NCBI GenBank assembly: GCA_023150475.1
Contig: JAKLKU010000007.1
Location: 62,001 to 126,000 of the forward strand
DNA length: 64,000 nt
Direction: 5' to 3'
DNA from: Planctomycetota bacterium
Lineage (GTDB): Bacteria > Planctomycetota > UBA1135 > GCA-002686595
Shown one piece after another: positions 27,017 through 38,121 of this stretch. Each line of letters begins with the position of its first letter. The stretch's first letter is position 1. The position numbers and the translations under genes are program-made. The notes beneath the pieces were generated by a model. The model did no database searches and had not been told where the DNA came from. It saw nothing but the letters and a program-made list of their open reading frames with translations.

Positions 27017-28224
27017 GTCGCGGGCACCTCGGCGTCGCGCGGCGCGAGCGCGACACGTTCGTCGGGCGCGAACACGAGTCCGACCAGCACCACGCCGCAC
27101 GCGCCGAGCGCAGCGAAGCTCTGCGCGGATCCATCCGCGGCAGCGCTCGCCGGCAGCACGCCGACCAACGCCGTCGCCGCGACCGCGAAGAGCGGCGCGA
27201 GCACGAGCCACACCGCGAGGCCGGCGAGCTCGCGCTCCGGCGGATCGCACGCGCGTTCGCCGCGCCCGCGCAACGATCCGCCAGCGAGCCCGAACGATGC
27301 GGCGCACAGCGCGAGCACGACGGCGGCCCACAAGCCCCACGCCCGCGGCGCGTCGAGCACGGCGGCGAACGTCGCGCGCACCGCCGGTTCGAGCGCGAGC
27401 GGCTTCGGCGCGAAGCTGCCGACGTGCGGCGCGGCGAGCGCGAGCGCCGCGAGTCCGAACGCGACGAGGACGCGCCTGCGCGCGCTCGGCGCCGTGTAGA
27501 GCCACACGACGGCGGCGACCGTCGCGGCGAGCCACGGCGCGACGATCACGAGGCTCCCCGTCGCGAGTGCCGCGAGCGCGAGGGCTCGCGCGTCGGCGCG
27601 CCGCCTCCACGCGACCCAACCGCTCACGAGCACGGCCCCGGAAAGCGCGGCTGTCGCCAACGTGTTCGTCGCGGACGTTTCCTGCGCAGCGACCGGAGCA
27701 CTTGCCCGCTCGAACGCCGAGCCCGCGAAGCTCACGACCGTCCACGCGAACGCCAAGGCCGCGCGCGCCCACGGAGCTCGCCGCGCGACGCCGAGCGCAT
27801 GTTCGACGAACACACCCGCCGCGAGCACGTCGCCGACCGTGCGCGCGTCGCCGTGCACGAGCGGCCCGCGCTCGACCGCGAGTGCCGCGCCGATCCACGC
27901 GAGCCTGAGCGCCCATGTCACGAAGCCGGCGCGTTCGCTCGGCGGCGCGTGTCGCGGCACCATCCCGGCGGGCAGCGTCAGCCAACGCACGATCACGACG
28001 AGCGCGACGAGTCCGATCGCGACGCGCGCATCGAGCGTCACGCCGAGCCGCCCGCACCACGCGTCGATCGCGCTCCACAACACACCGCCGACGAAGTGGC
28101 TCGCCGCCCAGGTGCGGAGCCACGCGGCGGGCCGATGGCTTCCGAGTTCGCCCGGCGGCAGGAACGACAAGGCGAGTCGCCCGAGGCATGCACGCTGGAG
28201 CAGGACGAGCAGCGTTTCCGTCAT
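27013..28224 (-). CDS. polytopic membrane protein of unknown function
   Basis: The product has 403 residues with about ten hydrophobic segments (VAIGLVALVVIVRWLTL, AALAFAWTVVSFAGSAF, LAATVAAVVWLYTAPS, WGLWAAVVLALCAASFGLAG and others). I find no family signature. The first helix region includes LLQRACLGRLALSFLPPGELG. Its TGA overlaps the GTG of the downstream fusion gene, so the two products are probably made in fixed proportion and may act together at the membrane. The 280-bp upstream gap holds the 18-bp repeat and must include the operon promoter. Confidence 0.7.
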   Translation of the reverse strand: MTETLLVLLQRACLGRLALSFLPPGELGSHRPAAWLRTWAASHFVGGVLWSAIDAWCGRLGVTLDARVAIGLVALVVIVRWLTLPAGMVPRHAPPSERAGFVTWALRLAWIGAALAVERGPLVHGDARTVGDVLAAGVFVEHALGVARRAPWARAALAFAWTVVSFAGSAFERASAPVAAQETSATNTLATAALSGAVLVSGWVAWRRRADARALALAALATGSLVIVAPWLAATVAAVVWLYTAPSARRRVLVAFGLAALALAAPHVGSFAPKPLALEPAVRATFAAVLDAPRAWGLWAAVVLALCAASFGLAGGSLRGRGERACDPPERELAGLAVWLVLAPLFAVAATALVGVLPASAAADGSAQSFAALGACGVVLVGLVFAPDERVALAPRDAEVPAT

Positions 28225-28300
28225 CGTGGGGCGCTCGCGGCGGGGCGAACGCGCATGAGCTTAGGCGTGGCGGCGGGCACTCGCCACGCTTGCGACGTTC

Positions 28301-28354
28301 GCGACTTGGTCGGCGGGCGCGACTTGGTCGGCGGGCGCGACTTGGTCGGCGGGC
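28301..28354. repeat. perfect 18-bp tandem repeat, three units
   Basis: GCGACTTGGTCGGCGGGC is repeated exactly three times at 28301, 28319 and 28337 in the gap between divergent genes. There is no spacer between units, so it is not a CRISPR. It lies 77 bp upstream of the membrane-protein start (minus strand) and could be an operator array or a neutral slippage product. Confidence 0.9.
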
Positions 28355-28500
28355 GCGGAGCGAGCGCTCTGCGAACGCGCCTTGCATCGCGCCGCGTCAG
28401 CCCGTCCCACACCCTGCCGCCGCGGAGCACGGCGCGCCGTGGAGCGCGAGGTCGCGCGACGCGCCACGGCGTGGCCCAAGCAAAGCGCTCGCGCGAGCCC

Positions 28501-28506
28501 TACGAT
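28501..28506 (+). promoter_or_regulatory. candidate -10 element TACGAT
   Basis: TACGAT ends 7 nt before the ATG at 28514, placing a predicted transcript start at that codon. This is one reason for preferring 28514 over the ATG at 28505, which falls inside the hexamer. Confidence 0.3.
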
Positions 28507-28513
28507 GCCTGGC

Positions 28514-29371
28514 ATGCGCATCGCCGCCCTGCAGTTCGACGTCCGCCGCGGCGACGTCGCCGCGAACCTCGCGCGCGTGCGTCGCGGGCTCGAACGCGCG
28601 CGCGAAGGTTCGGTCGAGCTCGTGCTCCTGCCCGAGATGTGGCCGACGTCGTTCCCCGAGAGCGGCGCGGATCTCGACGCGGAGCTCGCGCGCACGACCG
28701 ACGCGCTCGGCGAGCTCGCGCGTTGCTCGCGTGAGCTCGGACTCGCGGTCGGTGGCTCGTCGTTCGCGCGTGCGCGCCCCGGCGACGCGCTGGATCCACG
28801 CGAAGCGCCGCGCACTCGCGAAGCGCCACGCAATCGACTGACGCTGTTCGACCGCGGCGAGCGCGTGCTCGAGTACGACAAGGTGCATCTCTTCTCGCCG
28901 ACGGCGGAGACCGAAGTGTTCTCCGCAGGCGATGCGCCGCCCGCGACGATCGAGCTGCGCGGCGCGCGCGTGTCGGGACTCGTCTGTTACGACCTGCGCT
29001 TCCCCGAGCTCTGGCACCGGCCGTTCGACGCGAACGTCGAGCTCCTGCTCGTGCCCGCGCAATGGCCCAAACCGCGCGAGGCGCATTTGAAGGCGTTGGT
29101 CGCCGGCGTGGCGGCCGCGAACCAGTGTTTCGTGCTCGCGTGCAACCGCACGGGCAGCGAAACGGTCGGCCGTCGCGAGCTCGTGCTCGACTTCCCCGGC
29201 AACTCGCTGGTCGCCGCACCGAGCGGCGAAGTGCTCGCCGAAGGCCGCGGCGAGGACGGTCTACTCGTCGCCGACATCGACCTCGAACTCGCGCGCGAAC
29301 TCAAGCGCCGCGTCCCGGTCGCGAAGGATCGCCGCACCGAGCTCTACGCGCGCTGGCAGCTTGTCAGCTGA
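28514..29371 (+). CDS. nitrilase-superfamily amidohydrolase (omega-amidase-like)
   Basis: The product has 285 residues. I chose ATG 28514 because MRIAALQFDVRRGDVAANL is the canonical family N-terminus; ATG 28505 would add three residues. The catalytic triad is Glu41 (LLPEMWPTSF), Lys123 (YDKVHLFSP) and Cys158 (GLVCYDLRFPELWHRP). The ACNRTGSETVG and GEVLAEGRGEDGLLVADID blocks are those of the YafV/Nit2-type omega-amidase branch, which deamidates alpha-ketoglutaramate or related short amides. Cytosolic. The stop directly abuts the stop of the convergent FG-GAP gene with no base between. A decayed copy of its 3' third lies at 32061-32395. Confidence 0.88.
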   Translation: MRIAALQFDVRRGDVAANLARVRRGLERAREGSVELVLLPEMWPTSFPESGADLDAELARTTDALGELARCSRELGLAVGGSSFARARPGDALDPREAPRTREAPRNRLTLFDRGERVLEYDKVHLFSPTAETEVFSAGDAPPATIELRGARVSGLVCYDLRFPELWHRPFDANVELLLVPAQWPKPREAHLKALVAGVAAANQCFVLACNRTGSETVGRRELVLDFPGNSLVAAPSGEVLAEGRGEDGLLVADIDLELARELKRRVPVAKDRRTELYARWQLVS

Positions 29372-31774
<2,403 letters not shown>

Positions 31775-32060
31775 CGGTTCCTCCGCTGAAGGCGAGAGTG
31801 GCAAGCAGGTCAGTCGAAGTGTCCTCCGTCAGCGCCGTGGCTGACCATGGGCGGAACTTCGCAGCCCTGTGAATCAACGCAACGTCGGTGACGCGCGCAG
31901 CGGTTCAGGAAGTGCCCGCGCTGTCCGCGTTTCGTCTCGAACTTTGCTCCCGGACGAGCCCCCGGTGACGTGGACTCGGGTCCCCAAGTCCGCCTGGACC
32001 TGCGACACCCGTAACGGTCCTGGATGTGGAACGCGCACGGCATCGGGTGCTGCGGCCGTT
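31775..32060. other. spacer between FG-GAP copy 1 and the nitrilase remnant
   Basis: The 286-bp gap lies upstream of FG-GAP copy 1. I see no gene. Sequence toward 32060 may be further decayed nitrilase sequence, but I cannot align it convincingly. Confidence 0.4.
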
Positions 32061-32395
32061 TCGTTCCACGCGCAGGTTGCCGTCGCTCGACGCCCGCCCT
32101 GGCGGGCCGCATGACGCGCACTTCCGAAGCGTGGGTCGCCGGCGTCGCCGTGGCGAACCCGAGCTTCGTGCTCGCATGCAACCGTACCGGCAGCGAAACG
32201 GTCGGCCGCCGCGAGCTCGTGCTCGACTTCCCCGGCAACTCGCTGATCGCCGCGCCGAGCCGCGCAGTGCTCGCCGAAGGCCGCGGCGAGGACAGCCTGC
32301 TCGTCGCCGAGATCGACCTCGAACTCGCGCGCGAGCTGAAACTCCGCGTCCCGGTCGCGAAAGACCGCCGCGCCGACCTCTACGCGCGCTGGTGA
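32061..32395 (+). pseudogene. truncated duplicate of the nitrilase 3' end
   Basis: From 32111 the frame reads VAGVAVANPSFVLACNRTG, then TVGRRELVLDFPGNSL and LAEGRGEDSLLVAEIDLELA, nearly identical to the C-terminal ~85 residues of the nitrilase at 28514. It lacks all three catalytic residues. Upstream of 32111, nt ~32061-32110 still resemble the parent DNA (CGGCCGT, CGCGC, GGCGCATTTG-like) but with indels that break the frame. It ends 12 nt before the stop of a convergent FG-GAP gene, the same junction as in the intact locus, so it was duplicated together with that gene. Confidence 0.85.
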
Positions 32396-32407
32396 ACTCG
32401 GCGCCGC

Positions 32408-34651
32408 TCAGTGACAGAGGTTCGAAAGGACCGTGATCGCGTGGCCGAATTTCGTGATCACGAGGAGATCGACGTCGCCGTCGCCCTCCAAGTCGCTCGG
32501 AACGAGATCCGTCGGCTCGTCGTAGCTCCCGTAGAGCTCCTGTGGCGCGAACGTACCGTGACCATCGTTGAGCAGGATCCCGATGTCGTTCCAACCGCCG
32601 TTCGCGATCGCCAAGTCGTGGTCACCGTCTCCATCGAAGTCGGCTGCCGCGACAGACTGGCAGAAGTTTCCTGTGTCGTACTTCACCTGAGGCGCGAACG
32701 AACCTGCTCCGAGGTTCAAGAACACGGACACCGTGTGCTCCAGCTTGTTGGTGACCGCGAGGTCCATGTCACCGTCGCCATCGAAGTCGGCATTCCAGAT
32801 CGCGCTCGGCGTATCGCCCACCCAGTAGTTGACAGGCAAGGCAAACGTGCCGTCGCCCTGGTTCATGCAGATCGACAAGAGATTGTTCATGCGGAGTACG
32901 GTCACGAGATCGTCTCGGGCGTCGCCGTCGAGGTCGCACAGCACCAGGAACGCTGGGTGGTTTCCGACGGCGTAGCGGACCTCCGGCGTGAACGCCCCGC
33001 CGCCGCGATTGAGGAGCACCGAGACGCCTTCTTGGAACGACTCGTTCAAGACGACGAGGTCCGCTGCCCCGTCGCCGTCGAGGTCGGCGCTCTGGATCAT
33101 GTTCGGACGATCGCCTACCGGGTATGCCGCCGAAATCGTGAAGTTCCCCGTGCCGTCGTTCGTGAGTAAGACCGCCGCGTCGTTGACGAAATCCGGGAGC
33201 GCGAGATCGGCATCCCCGTCGCGGTCGAAGTCCGCTGAGGTCAAGTGGAATGCCAGGACGCCCGTCGAGGTGTCGATGTGCGGCGCGAATCGACCTTGAC
33301 CGGTGTTCGGCAGTACCGAGATCGACGGTATGGGCGTGACGTAGTTCACCGTCACGAGATCGCGGTCGCCGTCTCCGTCGACGTCGACCACTTCCACGTG
33401 CCTTGGACTCTGATCGGTTTCGAGCTCAGCGTGCGGTGCGAACGATCCGTCCCCGCGATTGAGCATCAGCACCAGATTGGACTGTGTCGGCAGGCACAAG
33501 TCCGTGTCACCATCTCCTTCCAGGTCTGCAGCGCAGATGCCATCCGCCCACATTGGCGTCGTGCTGAAGCGCTTGCCAGGGCCGAGGCTCCCGTTCCGAT
33601 CGTTGAGGAACAACTCGACCTGATTGCGCGCCGTGACCACCACGTCCGGGTCGCCATCGACGTCCATGTCGGCGATCGCCAGGAAGGCCGCGTCGAGACC
33701 GGCCGCGACTCTCGCTCCCGCGACGAACGTGCAGCCCCCACGGTTCGAGAACACTCGCACGCTGTCGTCGCCGGCCGAGACCACGACGAGGTCCGGGTCG
33801 CCATCGGCGTCCATGTCGGACACTGCCACATCGTTCGGATAAGAACCCGCTGCGTACGTCCTGGCAGGTGCGAAGACACTCATGCCTCGGTTCTCGACGA
33901 CCGACAACATCGGTTCGCCGAAACTCACGACCGCTAGGTCACCGTCGCCGTCGCGGTCGAAGTCGTGGATCAGTACTCGCGTCGGAGTCTTGGCAATCGC
34001 GACGGATGTTTGTGGTGCAAAAGTCCCATTGCCCAGGTTGAGCAAGATGGAAACGTCGTTTCCCAGGTAGTTGGCCGTGGCGATGTCCGGGGTCCCGTCG
34101 CCGTCGATGTCGCCGACCGCGACGCAGTATGGGCCGAGTCCTGCAGGGAACTGCTGCGCGGGAAGCGCGAATGAGCCGTCCCCGTGATTGAGCAGAACCG
34201 ACACGGAATCGTCTGTCCAATTCGAGGTCACGAGGTCTTGGTCGCCGTCGCCATCGAAATCATCGGCCGCCACGAAGGTGACCTTGGTACCAGTGTAATG
34301 GAAGACGTTTGCCTCGAACTCGGGGCCATTAGCGAGGAACACATTGACGCCGTACCAACCGCTGTCCGACGCGATGAGGTCGAGTCGACCATCGGTGTTC
34401 AGATCGACGCTGATCGTATTGGACGGCTTGGCACCAAATCCCATCCACAAGTGGGACTCCGCGAAGATCGGTTGGGAGCACGGCGCGCCGGCCGTGTCGA
34501 GCTGTAGGACGCCGGCGTTCGTGACCGCCGCGAAGCACCACGCAGCCAGTGGATGCAGCGCCGTCGCGGCGACGCGAGCTTTCGAGGTGAGCGACCGATT
34601 CGAATCGGTTCCGTGGCGGGTCAGACGTTCGAGCACAGTCCGCGTACCCAT
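32408..34651 (-). CDS. FG-GAP/VCBS repeat secreted protein (copy 2)
   Basis: The product has 747 residues. The start is ATG 34651 with GGAGGT 7 nt upstream; a TTG in the same frame at 34666 overlaps that site and is rejected. A hydrophobic segment (ATALHPLAAWCFAAVTNAG) within the first 50 residues may be an export signal. Fourteen FG-GAP calcium motifs follow (DLNTDGRLDLI, DFDGDGDQDLV through DLEGDGDVDLL), in register with the gene at 29372, including the same ending (…VL.N.CH). Like copy 1, base composition is lower in G+C than neighbours. Probably exported. The pair are divergent enough (roughly half identical by eye) that duplication is not recent, yet the nitrilase remnant beside it is far better conserved. 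Confidence 0.87.
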   Translation of the reverse strand: MGTRTVLERLTRHGTDSNRSLTSKARVAATALHPLAAWCFAAVTNAGVLQLDTAGAPCSQPIFAESHLWMGFGAKPSNTISVDLNTDGRLDLIASDSGWYGVNVFLANGPEFEANVFHYTGTKVTFVAADDFDGDGDQDLVTSNWTDDSVSVLLNHGDGSFALPAQQFPAGLGPYCVAVGDIDGDGTPDIATANYLGNDVSILLNLGNGTFAPQTSVAIAKTPTRVLIHDFDRDGDGDLAVVSFGEPMLSVVENRGMSVFAPARTYAAGSYPNDVAVSDMDADGDPDLVVVSAGDDSVRVFSNRGGCTFVAGARVAAGLDAAFLAIADMDVDGDPDVVVTARNQVELFLNDRNGSLGPGKRFSTTPMWADGICAADLEGDGDTDLCLPTQSNLVLMLNRGDGSFAPHAELETDQSPRHVEVVDVDGDGDRDLVTVNYVTPIPSISVLPNTGQGRFAPHIDTSTGVLAFHLTSADFDRDGDADLALPDFVNDAAVLLTNDGTGNFTISAAYPVGDRPNMIQSADLDGDGAADLVVLNESFQEGVSVLLNRGGGAFTPEVRYAVGNHPAFLVLCDLDGDARDDLVTVLRMNNLLSICMNQGDGTFALPVNYWVGDTPSAIWNADFDGDGDMDLAVTNKLEHTVSVFLNLGAGSFAPQVKYDTGNFCQSVAAADFDGDGDHDLAIANGGWNDIGILLNDGHGTFAPQELYGSYDEPTDLVPSDLEGDGDVDLLVITKFGHAITVLSNLCH

Positions 34652-34825
34652 TGGGAACACCTCCAACGCCCATCCGCGACCGACGAGCGAGCGGCCAATC
34701 GTCGGTCATGCGAGTCGCGCCCGGCAATACGCAGCTGATCGGTAGCAGCGGTTACGCACTTGGGCTGTGCTCAGCAAGTCGGACCGGCGAGCGGGGCACG
34801 TGGGGCCGTTTGCACGAGCTTGGGT

Positions 34826-37000
34826 TCAGATCCCGAGCTCGCGCACCAGGAACGAGAGCTCGTCGGCCGCCTGTTCGATCTGTTTCGAGGTCGGTTTGCC
34901 CGCGCCGTGGCCCGAGCGCACGTCGATGCGGATCAGGATCGGGTTCGCGCAACCCTGCGCCGCTTGCAGCGCCGCCGCGAACTTGAAGCTGTGCGCCGGG
35001 AACACGCGGTCGTCGTGGTCGGCGGTCGTGATCAGCGTCGGCGGATAACACGCGCCGGACTTCACGTTGTGCAGCGGCGAGTACGCGCGGATCGCGCGGT
35101 ACTCGTCGGGGTTCTTCACCGAGCCGTAGTCGCTCTCCCACGCCCAACCGATCGTGAACTCGCGGAAGCGCAGCATGTCCATCACGCCGACCGCCGGCAG
35201 CGCGGCGCCGAAGAGTTCCGGTCGTTGCAGGATGCACGCGCCGACCAGCAGACCGCCGTTCGAGCCGCCTTGGATCGCGAGCTTCTCGCTCGACGTCCAC
35301 TTCTCGGCGATCAAGTGCTCGGCCGCGGCGATGAAGTCGTCGAAGACGTTCTGCTTCTGCGTCTTGGTCCCGGCTGCGTGCCACGCTTCGCCGTACTCCG
35401 AACCGCCGCGGAGGTTGGCGAGCGCGTACACGCCGCCGAGCTCGAGCCACGCGATGCGCGACGCTGCGAACGACGGCGTCAACGGCACGTTGAAGCCGCC
35501 GTAGCCGTAGAGCAGCGTCGGATTCCTGCCGTTGCGCGCCAGGCCGCGTTTGTACGTCAGGAACATGGGCACGCGCGTGCCGTCCTTCGACGTGTAGAAG
35601 ACTTGCTCGGTCGTGTACGCGGACGCGTCGAAGGTCGTCGGCGAGCGGCGGAAGAGCGAGCTCTCGCCCGTCGTGAAGTCGTAGCGGAAGATCGTCGGCG
35701 GCGCCGTGAAGCTCGCGAAGGAGTAGAAGGTCTCCATTTCGTCGATCTCGCCGCCGAAGCCGCTCGCCGTGCCGAGGCCGGGCAGCGGGAGCTCGCGTTC
35801 GAACGCTCCGTCGAGCGCGTGGATCAGCACCTTCGAGTGCGCGTCCGCGAGGTAGTTGCACACCAGGCGCCCGCCGACCAACGAGACCGATTGCAGCGTC
35901 TCGGCGCGTTCCGGGACGATCTCGCGCCAGTTCGCGCGCTCGGGTTTCGCGACGTCGATCGCGATCACGCGTTGTCGCGACGCCGCTAGGTTCGTCAGGA
36001 AGAAGAACGTCGAACCTTGGTTGCCGAGGAAGTCGTAGCTCGCGTCGAAGTCGACGAGCAACGGGATGATCTTCGCGACGTCGCCGCTCTCGGTCGTCGG
36101 CTCGAGCGGCTTGTAGAAGACGCGGTTCTTCGGATCGGTGCCTTGGCTCGCGTTGAGCACGAGATACGCGCCGTCGTCGGTCACGGCGGCCGAGAAGCCC
36201 CATTCCGGTTGATCCGGGCGCTCGTAGACGAGCACGTCCTCTTCCTGGTTGGTGAAGAGCTCGTGGTAGTAGACGCGTTGGTTCTGGTTCTTCGCCTTGA
36301 GCTCCGCGCCTTGCTCGGGCTCCGAGTAGCGCGCGTAGTAGAAGCCCGTGCCGTCCTTGCGCCACGCTGGCGTGTTGAACTTGGTCCACCGGATCGTGTC
36401 GGCGAGATCGTGGCCCTTCTCGACGTCGCGCACGCGCCACGTCGTCCAATCGGAGCCGCCGTCGGCGATGCCGTACGCGTACCAACGTCCGTCCGCGGAG
36501 ACCGTCGAACCGCCGAGCGCGACCGTGCCGTCCTTCGACAGCGTGTTCGGATCGAGCAGTACCTTCGGCGTGCCTGCGAGACCGTCGACGTAGTAGACGA
36601 CGCTCTGGTTCTGGAGCCCGTCGTTCTTCGCGAAGAAGTAACGCGAGCCGTTCTTCGCGGGCGACGTGTAGCGTTCGTAGTTCCAGAGCTCGCCGAGGCG
36701 CTTCGCGAGCTTCGCGCGAGCGTCGATCTCGCCGAGGTAGCCGAACGTGACGGCGTTCTCCGCGTCGATCCACGCGCGCGTCGCCGGCGAGTCGAGCTCT
36801 TCGAGCCAGCGATACGGGTCGGCGACCTTCTCGCCGTGGTACTCGTCGACGACGTCGCCGCGCAGCGCGTCGGGATACACGAGCGGCGCGGCGGCTCGCG
36901 TCGCAGGCGTCGAGCGTGCGCCGTCGCCGCTGGAGCGGCAAGCGAGCGACGCGAGCAGGGCGAGTGCGCAGACGAGACGAACGGTGGGGGAGAGTTTCAT
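34826..37000 (-). CDS. prolyl oligopeptidase, S9A family, lipoprotein
   Basis: The product has 724 residues from ATG 37000. A lipoprotein-type signal (LVCALALLASLACRSS) ends at LACR. The N-terminal propeller domain begins with VVDEYHGEKVADPYRWLEEL, the typical S9A opening. The catalytic domain has GGSNGG at 578-583 with nucleophile Ser580, Asp in DHDDRVFPAHSF and His in RSGHGAGK. Length matches the family (about 700). It cleaves after proline in short peptides, here in the periplasm or at the outer surface. It stands alone; the closest neighbours are BamE-like lipoproteins 183 bp upstream. Confidence 0.95.
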   Translation of the reverse strand: MKLSPTVRLVCALALLASLACRSSGDGARSTPATRAAAPLVYPDALRGDVVDEYHGEKVADPYRWLEELDSPATRAWIDAENAVTFGYLGEIDARAKLAKRLGELWNYERYTSPAKNGSRYFFAKNDGLQNQSVVYYVDGLAGTPKVLLDPNTLSKDGTVALGGSTVSADGRWYAYGIADGGSDWTTWRVRDVEKGHDLADTIRWTKFNTPAWRKDGTGFYYARYSEPEQGAELKAKNQNQRVYYHELFTNQEEDVLVYERPDQPEWGFSAAVTDDGAYLVLNASQGTDPKNRVFYKPLEPTTESGDVAKIIPLLVDFDASYDFLGNQGSTFFFLTNLAASRQRVIAIDVAKPERANWREIVPERAETLQSVSLVGGRLVCNYLADAHSKVLIHALDGAFERELPLPGLGTASGFGGEIDEMETFYSFASFTAPPTIFRYDFTTGESSLFRRSPTTFDASAYTTEQVFYTSKDGTRVPMFLTYKRGLARNGRNPTLLYGYGGFNVPLTPSFAASRIAWLELGGVYALANLRGGSEYGEAWHAAGTKTQKQNVFDDFIAAAEHLIAEKWTSSEKLAIQGGSNGGLLVGACILQRPELFGAALPAVGVMDMLRFREFTIGWAWESDYGSVKNPDEYRAIRAYSPLHNVKSGACYPPTLITTADHDDRVFPAHSFKFAAALQAAQGCANPILIRIDVRSGHGAGKPTSKQIEQAADELSFLVRELGI

Positions 37001-37183
37001 GCGGTGTCCTCGAAACGAACGAGCGCGCCATCATGCGCACGAACGCCGCGCACGCCAGCCCGCGGTCGTCGGTTCGGCCGTTCGAGCTCGGTGAACTCTG
37101 CCGTTGGCGGAGCGCGGCCGCCGCGAGGGCGCGCGACCCGGTGCGCACGGGCGCCAGCGCGTCGTGGCCGACACGCAGAGCGA

Positions 37184-37621
37184 CTACTCGTCGTCGGCGC
37201 TCGGCAAGCTCTCGCGCTTCAACGTGCGCAGGAAGCCGCGGCGCACCTCGACCAGCACGTCGCTCTCGTCGAAGAAGAGCACGACGCCGTAGAACTTCTT
37301 GCGCGCGTCTTCGATCTCGAGGTTCGGCGTGAAGTTGCGGCTGACCGGCACTTGGACGTTGACGTTGTCGCCCTTCTGGTCGAGCCAGCCATACGCGATC
37401 GCTCTCGCGCCGCCCGGCAGCTCCCACACGTCGGTGGGCGCGCCGAGACGCAGGAGCGCGTCGGCGAACGTCGTGCGGCCGGGCGCGAGCTCGGCGACGC
37501 GTGCTTCGTCGATCGGCGCGTTGGTGCGCGTCCGCGTGAACACGAGCACGACGCAGCTCGAGGCGAAGAGCGCGAGCGCCGTGCTCGCGAGCGCGCGCGA
37601 GATCGCCGTCAATCGGTCCAT
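37184..37621 (-). CDS. BamE/SmpA-like small lipoprotein (copy 2)
   Basis: The product has 145 residues from ATG 37621. The signal LASTALALFASSC gives lipobox ASSC. The core PIDEARVAELAPGRTTFADA, LLRLGAPTDVWELPGG, YGVVLFFDESDVLVEV has the small alpha/beta SmpA-OmlA (BamE) pattern. It overlaps the stop of the preceding paralogue by 13 nt, so translation is coupled. Members of the fold sit on the inner leaflet of the outer membrane and assist protein assembly. Assignment is by fold pattern, not by strong identity. Confidence 0.75.
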   Translation of the reverse strand: MDRLTAISRALASTALALFASSCVVLVFTRTRTNAPIDEARVAELAPGRTTFADALLRLGAPTDVWELPGGARAIAYGWLDQKGDNVNVQVPVSRNFTPNLEIEDARKKFYGVVLFFDESDVLVEVRRGFLRTLKRESLPSADDE

Positions 37622-37983
37622 GCGAGGCCGAACTCCGAACGCTCGGACTCGAAGCTCGACGCGACGTGCGTCAGCACCGAGTTCTCGTCGAAGAACATCC
37701 ACACGCGATCGGAGTGGGTGTCGGTGTTGAGCGAGCCGAGCACGATCAACCAGAGGCCCGTGCGCTTCGCGACGGTGTGCTCGTAGCGGTACGCGGAGCG
37801 TTTGCCGAGCTGGACCACTTCGCTGGGCGCGCCGAAGAGCGCGACGACGTCGCTCGCCGTCGAGGCGCCCGGCGTGAGTTTGGCGATCGCGGCCTCATCG
37901 GGCCGGCCGTTGGTCGTGCTGCGGTCGAGCAGGCACGCCGGAGCGAGGAGCAGACACGCGGCGAGGAGGAGGCGGCACTTCAT
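37609..37983 (-). CDS. BamE/SmpA-like small lipoprotein (copy 1)
   Basis: The product has 124 residues. The signal MKCRLLLAACLLLAPACLLD offers two cysteines; APAC fits best as lipobox. The core PDEAAIAKLTPGASTASDVV, ALFGAPSEVVQLGKRS, DRVWMFFDENSVLTHV matches the second copy in the same order. Pattern 'I..L.PG.ST..DV...FG.P' is the BamE/SmpA signature. A tandem duplicated pair in one operon, probably periplasmic-facing outer-membrane lipoproteins. Confidence 0.78.
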   Translation of the reverse strand: MKCRLLLAACLLLAPACLLDRSTTNGRPDEAAIAKLTPGASTASDVVALFGAPSEVVQLGKRSAYRYEHTVAKRTGLWLIVLGSLNTDTHSDRVWMFFDENSVLTHVASSFESERSEFGLAWTD

Positions 37984-38121
37984 GGCGCGAAATCCTACGG
38001 AACGACGGACGTGGCGCCACGGTGCGTGGGTCGCGTCGCGCGCGACGGAGTGCCCGTGGCGACGAAGTCGCGGTCACGAGTTCGGAGCCCGGGACTGGCG
38101 AGACGGTCGGTGTCGCGCGTT

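Noticed and set aside
28301-28354. CRISPR array
   Set aside because: Units are directly adjacent with no spacers, and no cas genes are present.
32024-32395. A functional short nitrilase
   Set aside because: It lacks the Glu-Lys-Cys triad and its upstream sequence is frame-broken relative to the intact gene, so it is listed as a pseudogene.
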